The notes beneath the pieces were generated by a model. That model was given only the letters and a program-made list of their open reading frames with translations, searched no databases and was not told where the DNA came from. DNA of 64,000 bases from Dirofilaria immitis (Eukaryota > Nematoda > Chromadorea > Rhabditida > Onchocercidae), in NCBI GenBank assembly GCA_024305405.1, contig JAKNDB010000087.1:3722501-3786500 (forward strand), read 5' to 3'. Of the stretch, positions 42,774 through 60,760 are shown one piece after another. A program made the translations under genes and the position numbers. Position 1 is the first letter of the stretch. The number at the start of each line of letters is the position of its first letter.

Positions 42774-43783
42774 TGAATGCGAGGGATTTTATATAACCTT
42801 TTCGCATCATTAAATAGTATTGTCCTTTCTTATTGAATCCTTCCTTATATTTTCAAATTCATTTATTATTTCTATAATTCGTGACTGCTCTGTATTTTTA
42901 TTTTATCCTATTAATTTTGTGTCAAGTTTCGATTATTTGTCTTTCAAAGGAAATATGCTTATGATTTTGTACATTTTACTCTTCTTGAATAATTAGATGA
43001 TTCATCATCAGTTCGTGAATACTAACTGCTACAGATTGCTTTATGTAATTATCTATATATATATATATATATATTTGTCATGTTTCTTGGATAATAAGGA
43101 AACAGTGAAAATTAGGAAACAGTCATAAAGGATGATTGCAACCGCATATTTACGTGTGTTCAATACTGTTTATAATTTAGAAGTTGGATTTTGTCATGCA
43201 CATACTTCTCCATAGAGGATATCTTGAAATTTTGCGAAATTTTGGTGCTTTATTTGGTTCGTCGATTTCACGGCATTAATTCGTTTACGATCGACCAATG
43301 AATAGTTTCTAAATCTGTAAAGAAATTTATGTTTGTTTCTATTCAACTTCAATAAAATTATGCTTAAATAGTTTGCACTGGATAATGGGAATAAGATCCC
43401 ATCCCTTCCAAGTCATCAGACTCTGTGAGAAGAAATAAAGTAATTATAGAGGATTACTCAGTGGATTAGACTGGATGATGGCGCATAGAGGTCGTTTGAG
43501 GCATCTGATGGCGAACTAACGAAATTATGTGAAGCTATCTTCGATTCGCTAACTCAACCGATTTGTTACTTTGGGGCAGGAATAACGCGAAACACGTATA
43601 CGTGAGAAGTGATCAGAGAGAGGTTCGGATACATTGATAAAGATAAAGAGAACATAGCAAGTTGATTGGCATTGGTTATGGTGCTGCAGCAGTTGTGGTG
43701 TCGTTATAATGCCACTAATACGAATTGGGGGCTTGGTTTTAAGATCAGCGTCATAGCGGATGAGTTGTTGACTCTTCCGGAAA
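42774..43783. other. Intergenic region between MAST kinase and eIF2B epsilon
   Basis: About 1 kb between two + strand genes, holding the MAST 3' UTR and the presumed promoter of the downstream gene series. It contains a TA microsatellite at about 43053-43074. Minus-strand open frames at 43549-43929 oppose the eIF2B first exon and look like shadows. Confidence 0.45.
43053..43074. repeat. TA dinucleotide microsatellite
   Basis: Uninterrupted alternating T and A for about 22 bases in the intergenic region. Confidence 0.9.
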
Positions 43784-43810
43784 ATGCTTTCAGGAAAGTG
43801 TAGTAAGAGA

Positions 43811-48452
<4,642 letters not shown>

Positions 48453-49400
48453 TTTTATATATTACACAGTTTCCAAGATTTCATAAGTGAAAATCTTGCA
48501 TTTTGAGAAAAATTGGACTATCAAATGGGTTGATGGAAGTTTTGCCATTTTTGGTGGGACTTGATTTTTTTTTCTTGAAGATTTTTAATAAAATAGGAAT
48601 TTCCTTCTTCTTTATTCTTTCGGAATTTCATGTGCCCATAAATTTTATTTTGTTTCTGTGGTTATCACTATTGTTATGCAAGTATTTTTATGCTCTATGT
48701 TGCATTTTTGGTTTTATTTTATAATATCATGTTTCAAAATTTTTTTCACACTTTTTTGATTTTTTGATGAAAAATAAAGATATTTTCAGTTTAGTTTTTG
48801 GTATTCTTTAACTGGTATTTTCGATTTTATATTTATTATTCTGCTGTTTGAAAGAATGCTCAGTGATATTAACTTAATCTGATGAATTTTGAACTCCATC
48901 ATATACTTTTGTGAATGCGCTACTCTGATAGTCAAAGTGTCGGCGTTTGCTTCAGGGAATTAGTTGGTTTTTGTTTGTCAAACTTGAGACTATAATAAAA
49001 TAGGTTTGAAGAATGCCGTTGCAGAGAGAGATACTTTTCTTTTGGAATATTGACTGCTCAGTAAATACCCGGATTTTTTCCTTAATTTTTAGTTTCGAGA
49101 GATATGAATAGGATTTCCACAGAGATATGTTTTGCTATGAATAGTCGAGGAAGTTAAATAATCTAGATGTTTGGACAAAAATGGGCGAAAAGCTGACCTG
49201 GTAACTGGTGCTGGTTTGAAAATGCACTATGGTTTCGAATATGAGTTATTTTATACCATAAAGTGCTAAATGCTGTTTTAAAATGTTTGAAAGAGATCTT
49301 CGAGTCATCAAGATTATCGGAGGTTGATATGCGGGCGTGGGTGCACAGTTTTATGTCGCCACTGTTTAGAAGTTCTATACTGTTTTATTTAGATTGTAAT
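48453..49400. other. Spacer between eIF2B epsilon and UBE3C genes
   Basis: About 950 bases on the same strand with no supported coding exon. AATAAA near 48773-48778 may be the eIF2B poly(A) signal. The open frame at 49263 that enters the UBE3C first exon is less likely to be its start than the ATG at 49401. Confidence 0.45.
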
Positions 49401-52400
49401 ATGGCTGGTAATTTAAACCTATATGACTTTAATGGCTCGATTAGACGGAACAAAGTGCAAGAAGCTATCTTTTCTGATTTGGTTAGTTTCATAACTTATT
49501 GCTTAAGTTAAGTTTCATTTAAATTTTAATTTTAGGCATTTTTTAATGCGTGTTTTGAGAATAATATAACGTTCATTTCTTCAGTCAATGCATTTGTTTC
49601 AGGCTAAGAAAGAAAATTTTATGAAAAAAATTAGTGAAGAACGTGTCGAAAGACAGGAACGATCCAAGTAACATTTAAATACATGGGTGTAATTTAGGCT
49701 TCTCATTATCATTTATTTTCAAATATATGTAATAATTTGCGGAGCAAAAAATTTTAACTTCTTGTTGTGGAAAACCGTATATTTCGGTACTTTGTAATTT
49801 GAGGATTTGGCTTACATTTTATTATGATTTTCCTAGCTTATTTTAGATCTCAGAAAAGGGATCTGAAATGAAACGAAGCAAAATTTTTACGATTGTCAGA
49901 TGTGGATAATTATCAGATGTTCATTCATATGATTTGTTATTCTGCTTCAAGCGAAAGATTTAAATTCATGAAAATCTTTCGCTTAAGATAACTCTCGGTC
50001 GATATTTATTTTTGAATTTTTTTATCATTCTTTTTTCAGACGAAAGGTGGCAGCCCTCAAAATACAATCTACATATCGGGGATATCGTGTTAGGAAACAG
50101 TTTCAGACTTCTTTACGAAATCTTTTCGATGAAACAGGTCAAACACAGAGTGTTGTGTTATTGCAAACACAAATTTCCCGTTTATCATTCTTCTTTCGAC
50201 CTATTATTGACTGCAAAAGAACTGTGAGTTCTCTAGTTTTGGTAATATTCGTGCTTCTACACTTCCAGTTGTTTGTTATTTATTTTTATTTAGGAGCTGC
50301 CACTTATTTTAAGGTGGAAAATCTATTCCATAATTCTATAAAAGATTCTTTTTTTGAAATTCTAATCATAGTTTTGTTGCAGTAATCCTAGGCAAAGTAC
50401 AAATTTTCTTGTCGTGACCCACGCTTACTATAGTTATTCTAGTTAACACTGTGTAGTGAAGCAGTTATACTAGCACAAACGGCGAAAGCGAATGATTTAT
50501 TGGATCCAAGGAGACGACAGCAACTTTTGCGATGTGCAGTTATGCTTCTTGAGCACATCGACCGAACTAATTCATACGCACCTGCTTTGCGATTTTTCGA
50601 AATTTATATAAAAGAGGAGGATTGTTTAATTTTGTTGAATTGTGGTTTCTATTCATCCATGGTGATTTTGTTCTCGAATTGCCATCAACTTCCTTCTCGT
50701 AAGCTTTTAGCGTCTTAATCTATTTCTGAGCATTGGTTTTGTATAACAGACTGAAGCAATCGTGAATTAGAGAAAATTAGTTTAAAGTGAAGAGTTTTTC
50801 TGTTTTTTACGTTTTTATTTAATTTTTTTTTTTATTTAACAGGATAAATTATTCAGTACTGTGCATTGTCTTCTTAGAAAACGATTTATGCACCAAATGC
50901 TTATAAATATTTAAGTACTTTTGAGCTTGCTATCAGTGCTGAAATTGATAATCGAAGAATTTGTCCGTTTTCCTAAAATATGATATTTTTAGCTATACAC
51001 ATTGAGGAAAACTTCCACCGCGCTCTCAAGCACTTTTGCAAATATTAATTTTACCTATAAATCGCCTTTCTAAAAGTAAGTTCTTCGAATATGATATTTA
51101 AATATGGAATTCTTTATTTGAAATTGGCAAGATAATAGATGCAGGCGCAATTATTTTTAAAGAATCTGAATTAAGTTCTAAGATTCTAAGGGAAGCAAAA
51201 TTTTTTTGCGGAATTGTTTTATATGGAATTTTTTCATCAATTAAATATCAGCTACTCGGCTTTTAATTTTGTTGTTTCATTATTTCTTATTGCAGAACGA
51301 ATGCTATATTTGAATTGTTTGATACGATCTGCAAGCCAAAATTTGAAGCTGTTACTGTTTGTTGTTTAGCACCCTTTATAGCTCAACTTTGTAAAGCAGG
51401 AATATTAAAATTCGCCGATATCATGGATGCTTTATCAAGTGATCGCTTATCGTCACGAAATGCAGTTTCTATGCTTTTAATTTCATACACTGTTGTGGTT
51501 ATCACTTCGGCATTTCCATTAGGTTTAATTCTAATTTTTCTCATCTAGTCATAGGTTCTGAAATTTTCCTCTATTCCATAATTCTTTAGTTTATCGTATC
51601 AGTTTGTGAAGCTTAATAATCACTGTTTTTCATTGAATAATAATTATTAAATTCTATAATTACTATTCAATTATTGTTGCAAAAGCGCACAAATATCAAA
51701 AAACATCTAAATTATAAACACCATCCTTGTGCCACTTAGGATTTTAAAATTCTCCTTTTCATCATTTTTAAGTTGATGATTTTTTTACTCTCTCCTGAGC
51801 AAGATATAAGAACAATGGAGTGAGATCAAACAGATATGTAATTTTTGGTCTTCATCGCTTAACCGATTATGTATTAAATGAAATGTTAACTTCATTTCTT
51901 GGCATGTTTATTATGCTGACACTCAAATAATTTTAGCATCTTTGTTATGATTTTCTTTCATAGATTTTCAATTTTGCTTTCGGTTTTTATTTGTTTTCGG
52001 TTTCTCAAATTTTGTTTTCTAAAACTTTTAGACTTCAGGTGTTTTTGTTAATCTTAAAACTTTAATACAGAGAAATTAAGCGATTTGGAAAAGGTCAGAT
52101 TGGTCACTATATTTGCCGAACTCACACAAAACATCACACCATCATCAGAAGCAGTGCTAGCAGAACGATCTAGTAGTGATTCGGACACGGAAGACGAATC
52201 GAATGATACTATCATGGCTACAACATGTGATGTCGAACCGGATTTCCTGGAAAGTATTTTAATTTATTAGAAATTAAAAACTTTTTTGCGATGTGAAAAG
52301 ATGTAGAAATTTTTTTGTTTTACTTCAATTTCTCAAGAACAATTGAAATCTATCTCTTTTAATAAAGAGATATTTGAGCTAATATTTTTGCTAAATGAAG

Positions 52401-52963
52401 AAACCTATAAAATGTTAGTTTTAAAACTCATTTATTTCAGTGAGTTGAATTCATCAATTGACAATTGTATTATTTTCAGACGACACCATTTTACTTAAAA
52501 ACTGTAATTTCTAATCTGAGAATTCTTCTGTCAAATGAATCGTTCACAAATGCTTTACTGAGAGATCGTGAAGGCATTACTTCGCTTTGCACATTAGCTT
52601 ACTTCATACGAATTCATTCAGCTGTAAACTACATCTCTTTGACGAATTTATTTTCTTCATTTCGGCAACTAATTCCAAATTTATGGAAATTAATAATGTC
52701 TCTTAACACTAGCACTGTATTTGGAGCAACACAACCATTGATAACGATCCTTGAAAGGGTATTCGTTTTCAAAAGTTTTCCTTTTTTGCTACGTTGAATA
52801 TGCATACCATTAAAAAAAAATCAAAGAAAAATCATAACATTCTATGTATATTTGCATGCTAATGTAGTTATATATTAAAAATTCTTTTTCAGTTTTAAAA
52901 TATTAGAACATTTGCGTTGTTATTTGCTTGTACATCTGTTTTAATGTAACGAATAGAAATAAG

Positions 52964-52999
<36 letters not shown>

Positions 53000-55900
53000 G
53001 ACCTCTAAAGATTAAATTCTTTTTATACATTGTAGATGCAATATTTTTCATCTTTAGGGAGAAAATATATCTCATTCTAATGAGCAGTCTTTAATACCAG
53101 CTTTATCAATATTCATAACATTGATGACAAACGCTCTAAAAACAGTTGATGATGATGACTTTCAAAATGGTGGTGTCGGAGATGCTGTTTTTCCTCTTAC
53201 ACTATGCCAAGTAGCTGATGTAGTCCGTCATTGTCGGTAATATTTGCTACCAGTGTTGCAGGATGTTGAACATTTTGGTTTTTCTGAAGTTGAAGAATTT
53301 AAATTAAACGTGAAAACTAGCTTCTAATTAAATGCATTGGAGGAGCCTTGCTTGTTACACTATGACGCGATGTTATCTTATGATGAATTTGCAAACAATT
53401 TTTCACAATATGATAGTTTCTTACTTATTTAAATTTTATGTATGTTTGAGTTTATTTCATTTTGTTTTTGGTTTTTTTCTGCATATTATTTTTAAATATA
53501 AATCGTAATTTTTAAAGAGATCTTACACTTGGTTTAATCGATCTTGCTTTCCCTGTTAACAGTGGACTTTTCCAGCATTCCTTCGTGAAAAGTTGTAGAT
53601 GGTCTGATTTATTCCAGGTGATTATTTACTTTTTTTTCAGTTGGTTTGCTTTATCTTGTTCTGCAAATATGTTGAATTACATAAATATGGTCTCAGCAAG
53701 GAAACTTTGGATAGTGTTTCAGTTACTTTTAGGATGTCGCTTTGTTAACGAAAGCATTGCATGAGCGAGACAATCGAGTCTGTGTCATGCCTCACAATTT
53801 TTGGTCCAGTCATAATAGAAATGTTGTCGTCAATTCTGTAAGTTTAATTCTCTCTTATTATATTTTTTTACTTAATTTTTGTTCAATTGCAATTGATGGT
53901 ATAAAATAGTCTGACATATTGAATTGAAAATTTGAAGAATCTTATGTTTAAAATACTTAATTTATCAGTTCTTCTGGAACATCAGTTTACCGTAGTAATT
54001 TTGTGTAGCCCTAATGAATTCTTTATGAAAGTTTCCCATTCGTACAGAAATTATTCTGTAGTGACATGAGGAAATGCTTGTATCTTTAACTAGAAATTCC
54101 GAAGATTTTTAATTTCTCTAGATATAAGGAATTACTTAGAGACATCACTTAAAGATAGGTTTTTGCTGTATCTGTTGTATCAGAAAAATTACTTGGAGAT
54201 AGTTTTTGTTTTTATCTGCAGTAATGCTCAATTTTTAGTCAATTTGGCAAGGCAGACATGGTCGAAGACGTCGTGCAAAGCATCCATTTGAATTCGTACG
54301 TTTTTTACTTCATAGTAAGGATTCAGATGCAAATGACGATCCTCCAAGTGTCAGTGAATTGCGTAATTTGTCCATTGTCCGCAATATTCCTTTCGTTATT
54401 CCTTTCATGCAACGAATTGAGGTAAGCTTATTTCTTTTTTCAAAAAGTTAATTTCTATATTTCGTAGTTCTGACTGGAAAGTGTAAATCAAAGAAAAGTT
54501 TAGGCAATTGATTTTATAGTTGATTCTTTATTGGATTATTTTCAGATCTTCGCAGAGTTGCTTCTAAGAGATCGCATGCAAAATAGTACTGGTAGGCACA
54601 ATGATATTATTTGTAATAGTAATAAAATTATCGATGATTAAAAAGACTTTTAAAAAATACTTTTGTAAATTTTTTTCAACGTAGTAATTTCTAGGTCTTT
54701 CTCCCAAAGATCTTGCAAATTCAAAAATAGGTTTCCAGGCCGAAATGAGCATTTTATTGCTGTGCACAGAACAACCTTGTACGAAGATGCTTTTAGAACG
54801 TTACAACCCCATAATAGTAAGCATTTCATAATCATTTTTGGGACTAAATGAAGCTTTGATACTTATTGGTATTCTTACAACACTAATTGTGTATATCGAG
54901 TTAGTGTCTACGCTGTTATTTTTGAATTTTTAGTTCCCGATATGAAATCAACAATTCGTGTCCAAATGGTAAATTGGGCTGGACTAGAAGAGGCTGGCAT
55001 TGATGGTGGTGGTATTTTCAGAGAATTCCTTTTCGAACTTCTTCATACTGCTCTTGATCCTTCTCGTGGTTTTTTGCAGCAACTCATGAGCAGCTTTTAT
55101 ATCCAAATCCTTTGGCGCCATTTCTTTATCCGAATAATTTTTTTGATCATTTTTATTTCATTGGACGTATTATTGCTAAGGTAATTCTTAGTTAAATTTT
55201 GAATATCTAGCTTTTTGGAAGCTTTAGTCTAAATAATAAGATGACTTTTTGTACTTGATACACTATTAGCTGTAGTATTAAGTTATTCATTAGCCTCGTG
55301 ACTATTTTTTGATCATCAGTAGTTCAAGTAGTAAGTAAAAGAAATTGCAATTATTTATTTAATGCTTTTGTTTAAATTTTACTCTTGAATTATTCAAGCG
55401 CACTTTTTAATCCAATTAATTCACTATTGTTACCGTCCGCCTCGTCGAAAAATGAGTTGATTGTGTTAATTTAGAATTGTATTTCAGATTTTCACCATTT
55501 GATATCTCAATTTCATCTGTTTTTGTAGTTAATCTACGAAGGTTTATTGGCAGACATTCGTTTTGCGGATTTCTTCTTGTTACAATGGATGGGAAATCCG
55601 GACGGAGCAGTTCTGGATTTAGAACTGGTTAAGTCATATGATCCTCTTTACACAAAAATTTGAAATTTTTGAAGCGTTGCTCATTGGAAGAAATCGAAAC
55701 TCTTGATCTTGACTTCACTGTTATGACCGATAATTTCGGTGTGACAGAGGTAAGAAATGAATTCTTTTGTGATTTATTGCACATAAAATATTGAAGGTAA
55801 TTTTAGAAAAAAGTTTAACTTTGTAAAATCATCTTGTATTTTCTGCAGAAGATAGAATTAAAGAAAGATGGCAGTTATATCAAAGTTACAGCAGACAACA

Positions 55901-56946
55901 GGATGGAATATATCCAGTTATATGTTAATTACTATCTTGCCAAACGAGTCAGTTCATTTTGCGAATATTTCTTCTTCTACTAGTATAAAATTTATGTTCA
56001 TAATTATTAGTAAATTGTAGAAACGAACTTCAAAATATGTTCAGAACAAGCTAAAATATTGTAAATTTTTCTAGCTTTCACCGATGATTGCCGCACTTCG
56101 GAGTGGTCTAAGGAACGTCATAGATCCGGAATGGTTGCGGATGTTCTCGCCGCTTGAAATTTCGATGTTGGTTGGCGGTAGTGATTCAGAAATTGACTTT
56201 AATGAGCTAAGAAAATTTACAGCTCTGCATAATATAAAATGTGAGACTTGATAGTTTTGTCACTCGTTGCCTCTGCTTCAATATTTTAATTGTGCTTATT
56301 TGTGGGATTATGATAGTCTTGAGCATGCTTCATCCAAAAGCTTTTATTTAAGCAGAGCATGATCAGCAGTATATGGATTCATTCTGGTCAGTCATCAACG
56401 GATTTTCAGCTGGAGACAAAAAGAAGCTGTTAAAATTTATAACTGGTTGTCCACGACCACCTATTATGGGTTTTAAAGTAATATTTTTCAAAATTTAATT
56501 CCAGTCGTGTTTTTTAAAAAATGGAAATTCTTCTTGTTAATATGCTTCGGTGAGCCAGCAGTTAAACATCAAAATTTTATTTGATGAATGACATAAAAAT
56601 TTAAGATGTTCAATACTCAAAAATAATCATTGGTACGCGGAGAAGAATTTACGGATGTTTTAAATTTGCTATGATAATAATGTTGCATATATGTGAGTGA
56701 AAAAAGAGCAGTAGTTGGCTTTGGATTTTATTCTATTTTTTTGATTTATAAAAGTCCAGCAACATTTATATTTTTTAGACTTTAACACCTCCAATGGGTA
56801 TTCAGCTCGTCCACGATATCGACAAGTTACCGACTGCTGCGACATGTATGAATTTGTTGAAGCTACCACTATATGAAGATACTGAAACTTTGCGTCGAAA
56901 TTTAATTTATGCAATAAATTGTGGAGCTGGTTTTGAACTTTCATGA
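49401..56946 (+). CDS. etc-1: HECT E3 ubiquitin ligase, UBE3C/ETC-1 type
   Basis: Transfers ubiquitin via its own cysteine; UBE3C is proteasome-associated and extends chains. Start MAGNLNLYDFNGSIRRNKVQ (49401-49481). Exons 49603-49667 and 50040-50223 carry a coiled segment and an IQ motif (AALKIQSTYRGYRVRKQF). The middle exons (about 50460-53620) are weakly conserved helical sequence. The HECT domain begins near 54934: EEAGIDGGGIFREFLFELL, then YFIGRIIAK, ADFFLLQWMGNPDG, NVIDPEWLRMFSPLEISML, LLKFITGCPRPPIMGFK. The last exon (56779-56946) has KLPTAATCMNLLKLPLY, whose cysteine is catalytic, and ends AINCGAGFELS (TGA), as UBE3C does. One-base losses at 55070-55075 (T6) and 55654-55658 (A5) break HECT exons; correction gives family sequence. 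The phase between 50223 and the exon near 50460 is unresolved. C. elegans symbol by similarity. Confidence 0.92.
52966..52998. repeat. TA dinucleotide microsatellite
   Basis: About 16 TA units in an intron of the UBE3C-like gene. Confidence 0.95.
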
Positions 56947-57878
56947 TATTTCTTTTATTGTTTTGGAAAATTTGTCACGACATGGTCAGCGCTAAATTAT
57001 TTTTGATAAATTCAGTTGCAAACATTAATCTGCAAATCGAAGTATCCTCGACATCACATTTGTATATCTTACTCTATCGACTTTCAGATATTCCTATTTC
57101 ATCAATTCAGCTACGATCATAACTTCAGTTTGGTATTGAAACCCCTTGAGTTAATGAAGGCTTTTAATGAAATTCTTTAAATTTGATCTTAAATCTGTAT
57201 TTAGAAATTGGAAATGGAAGATCGTAGATTCAAAAGTTTGATACATGTGAAATGCATATGGCCTTAATGCAAGTTCTTTGAAATTTATTTTTTTAGATGT
57301 CCGTGTAGAATATAAATTTAGAATTATGCAACCAATTTTGTAAATAAATTTTTGATTCTTTACGATGATTATTTAAGAAAAATTACTATATGAACAATCG
57401 TTGTTAATTTCTTTAAATTGCTGCAGTTTAATGTTGTGTTGTATTCGTTATTACACGCATTAATAAATTATGCATTGTTTAGAATTTTCCTATTGTGGAA
57501 TGCCCAACGTTTCTTGCAGATATCTGTAGAATTCATAAAATTTTTTTTAAAGATAGCATCAACTTTTGCTTTATTGTGGTGCGATTTATCGTTGTTACAT
57601 TCGAAAATTTGAAGTTTTCCATTTAAGATAACGTTAACGATGAAAATAATTTGTTAAAATGAGGATGAAGATATATTTTGGGTTTGAAGATTTAAGAAAG
57701 CGAATATACTTAACTCATATGTACTTAAATAAAAGTCAGTTTCAAACACTCAGTTAGTGTTGAACAGCGGCGGTGACTTCATGATTTTTGATTTTTCTAG
57801 GATTTGTTTCCGAAATTGCAGTTTGAATAAAGTTGGAAAGCAAAATTAAAATTGATAATCTTATGTATATTGTTTTTA
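56947..57878. other. Spacer between UBE3C and lin-7
   Basis: About 930 bases between co-oriented genes. No coding exon is supported. Acceptor-like TTTTTCTAG (ending near 57800) and AATTGCAG (ending near 57823) lie 55-80 bases before the lin-7 ATG and are possible spliced-leader sites. Confidence 0.4.
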
Positions 57879-59130
57879 ATGGAAGAGTCATCCGATGGTC
57901 TTCATCTCGACAGAGGTATTTATAGTTTGCGTTTCTTTTTAGAAATATTTTGTTTAAAAAGATATAATCTGTTAAAAGTGATCTAATAGAATGTTTGCTT
58001 GCTACTATTGACATGTTTTAAAAGGTTTGAATATTATTTGGAAGTGCTGTGGTTTCTAATATTTTTGATAAATCAAAGGAATGCATAATTGCAGATATTC
58101 AAAGAATCCTTGAGTTGATCGAGCATGTACAGAAGACCGGTGAATTAAACAGTCCGAAACTCGCATTGCTGCAAAATATTTTGCAATCTGATTTTTTTCA
58201 TCTGTTCGCGAAGTCTTTGAAAATGTTTATGACACTATCAGTGCTGATAGTTCTCGAGAGGTATAATTTCTAAAATGTTCGAAACAAAATTTATTTTCTT
58301 TACCTTAAAATGTTTATACCAGCAAAGAAACGTTTCTTTGTTAATTACGTCTAAAATTTTTGGATTACGAAATTTCAGATTAGAACAAGTGCAACAGCGA
58401 AAGCAACTGTAGCAGCATTTGCAGCTGCTGAAGGACATGCACATCCACGAATTATTGAACTTCCGAAAACAGACCAAGGTCTTGGTTTCAATGTTATGGG
58501 TGGGAAAGAGCAGAATTCCCTATTTATATATCTCGTATTATACCCGGAAGTGTTGCTGACAGAAATGGACAGTTAAAACGTGGAGATCAATTAATTGCGG
58601 TTAATATTTATTGTTTAATTTAATTGAATAAAGATAATCCCTAATTTTATGAATTAGTTTTATGAAGATTTTGGTGAATCATGGCATCTTGCTGAATTCT
58701 TTCATTTCGAAACATCACAATATTCTGGCTACAGAACCGAACGATTCAAATGCTAATAATATGCTTTTCTTGAAGTTATATAACATTTTGCATTCAATGA
58801 ATAACACCACACAATGATGTATCCAATAATCCTGACGACTTTTATATCTTTTTTTCCAAAACAGTATATCTAGTACATTTCAGTTTTGAGTATTCTAATT
58901 TTAATATATAAATTTTCCTCGGAATTGTTTGCTACGACTTTCAGGTAAATGGGGTAAATGTTGAGTGGGAAAGTCATGAAAAAGCTGTAGATTTACTGAA
59001 ATCGGCACGAGATGTTGTTAGATTGGTTGTGCGGTATACGCCGCGATTGTTAGACGAAATGGAGCGACGTTTTGAGAGACAACGACGAAGAGCGAATCAA
59101 AATAGTCCCGCACCTGTTTTCAAACGATAA
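57879..59130 (+). CDS. lin-7: LIN-7 scaffold protein (L27 + PDZ)
   Basis: A small adaptor at epithelial junctions and synapses that binds LIN-2/CASK through L27 and receptors or channels through PDZ. Exons: 57879-57915 ([12 protein letters not shown]), 58095-58260 (L27: [29 protein letters not shown]), 58379-58599 ([24 protein letters not shown] linker, then [20 protein letters not shown], the PDZ start), 58945-59130 ([39 protein letters not shown], stop TAA). About 200 residues, full length. Choosing ATG 57879 gives phase 1 into the L27 exon and fits LIN-7 N-termini. One-base losses at 58192-58198 (T7) and 58518-58520 (C3); correction gives [25 protein letters not shown] at about 59264-59269. 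Confidence 0.95.
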
Positions 59131-59855
59131 ACTAAGCTGAATATTGACACTCTGTAGTTTATTCATTTTACCTATTTTAGAAAATCCTGGTTTCCTTTGC
59201 AGATCTTCTATAAAATATTTGCAGCTTCAAAAAAGATTTTTTTATCAAGACTTTACAGGTTTAAATAAAATTGACTTTTATTAATGACGTATTAAGTTTT
59301 GGTAATTTTATGTTTTTAACTGATTCATATAAATTATGATCACATCTACTAACGGATACTATGTTTTGCATATTGCTTTCAAAATTTTCAGTGCAACATC
59401 ACAATATAATTGCCACAAGCATTTTAGTGATATTATTTGATTCTTTATCACTATGTCCTCATATTGCTTACTGCTATGTATAAAAATAGTCGCAGTTATG
59501 CCTTACTTGATCGCATTTGTTTAAAGCTCTTATTATATATGCTTCAGTTTTTTTCTTTCAAAAAAGCGATTCAACACAAAAACGTATTTCTTCATAGAAA
59601 ATCAAATATTAATTTGATTCCTGTAGTGTCTACTGATTGACATATCTATGAAATATACATATATATTTCATTGATAATTTATTCAAGAATTCTTGGAAGT
59701 ATTGTAAGAATTTTTGGATGGATGATAATAATTTGAGCAATAGTTTGCTTTAGAGTTGGTTGAATAGCATTTTTGAAAAAAAATCATTCGAGAAATATTC
59801 CCATGTAAAAGTGGAGGCTTTGTTATTGGTCAAGATTTTTTAGAATGAAAGAATA

Positions 59856-60332
59856 ATGTCACAAAATGCCGTTCATATTCGTAAACAGCTTATAAATCTG
59901 GAAAGAGAAGAGAGAGCTTTGCAACGACTTCATGTCCATTTTACAGGTTTGCTTCTTATCGCATGCTTGTCATCTATTTTCTACAACGTTGGTTTCGCTT
60001 TCATTGAGTAGAAGGAAATGTTCCATTTCGAATATTTCGTCAGTGAGGAAATCTTCGTTTATTATTTCCAGTTACTGATTTAAAGGGTAGTAACGTCAAC
60101 GCTTATCAGTTTATTTGAAAAGAAGAGTGTCTTATTGATCTTTTCGGCAATCAAGTTGTGATACTTGCCTCGTATTTTTAATATGCCACTTTTAGGATTG
60201 TTACGAACTGTAGAATTAGAATCGATGCGGTTGAACTCATTGAAAAGTGCAATTCAACCATCACATCGCACATCCAGTCCGAATATTTCTTCAGTACCAG
60301 ATTTCAGTTTAACTAAAACGTTAGATTCTTGA
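59856..60332 (+). CDS. Small coiled-coil protein, SNAPC5-like (tentative)
   Basis: Two exons (59856-59946 and 60196-60332, TGA) encode about 75 residues. The N-terminal half is a charged heptad-like helix: IRKQLINLEREERALQRLHV, then GLLRTVELESMRLNSLKSAI. The tail is Ser/Pro-rich (HRTSSPNISSVPDFSLT). The spacing of E-E, L-x-R-L and V-E-L-x-x-x-x-L-x-S resembles human SNAPC5 (SNAP19), a small snRNA-activating-complex subunit (LRKEEETLLRLKAAL, LKVEELALQSMI). This is pattern resemblance over about 35 residues, so the function is a hypothesis. Real-gene support: phase-matched splice, a TTTTTAG acceptor 12 bases before the ATG suited to trans-splicing, AATAAA near 60501, and position in a co-oriented series. 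It is too short and spliced to appear as a long open frame. Confidence 0.6.
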
Positions 60333-60760
60333 GTGAATGTTTTCTCTTCATTTTGCGAATGTTGGATTTGGAATCATAGAAACTTGTTTTGATATCTTAA
60401 TGTTATCACATATTGCTATAAGTTTTGAATTGATGTAGACTTTCCTTCTTACTAAGATTTGAACTGAAAATTTTTTGTAAAATTAGTAAAATAATATGAA
60501 AATAAATTTATTTGTTCGTTTATTTGGTGAAAATCCCGTCCCTTTCAATTTTGGCTTGATTTTCCAGCAATTTTTTTTTTTTGATTATCGCCTTTTTATC
60601 TAATTAAAATGAACATATGAACATCCTTTGCCAAAAATATTATACTGTAATGGATGGTTGCTCTAACATCATAAATATGATTACTTTATAAAATTTACAT
60701 GTCAATGAAAAAACTTGGTTTGTATGAATCTCATGTTTCATTTTCCAGATATGATCCATA

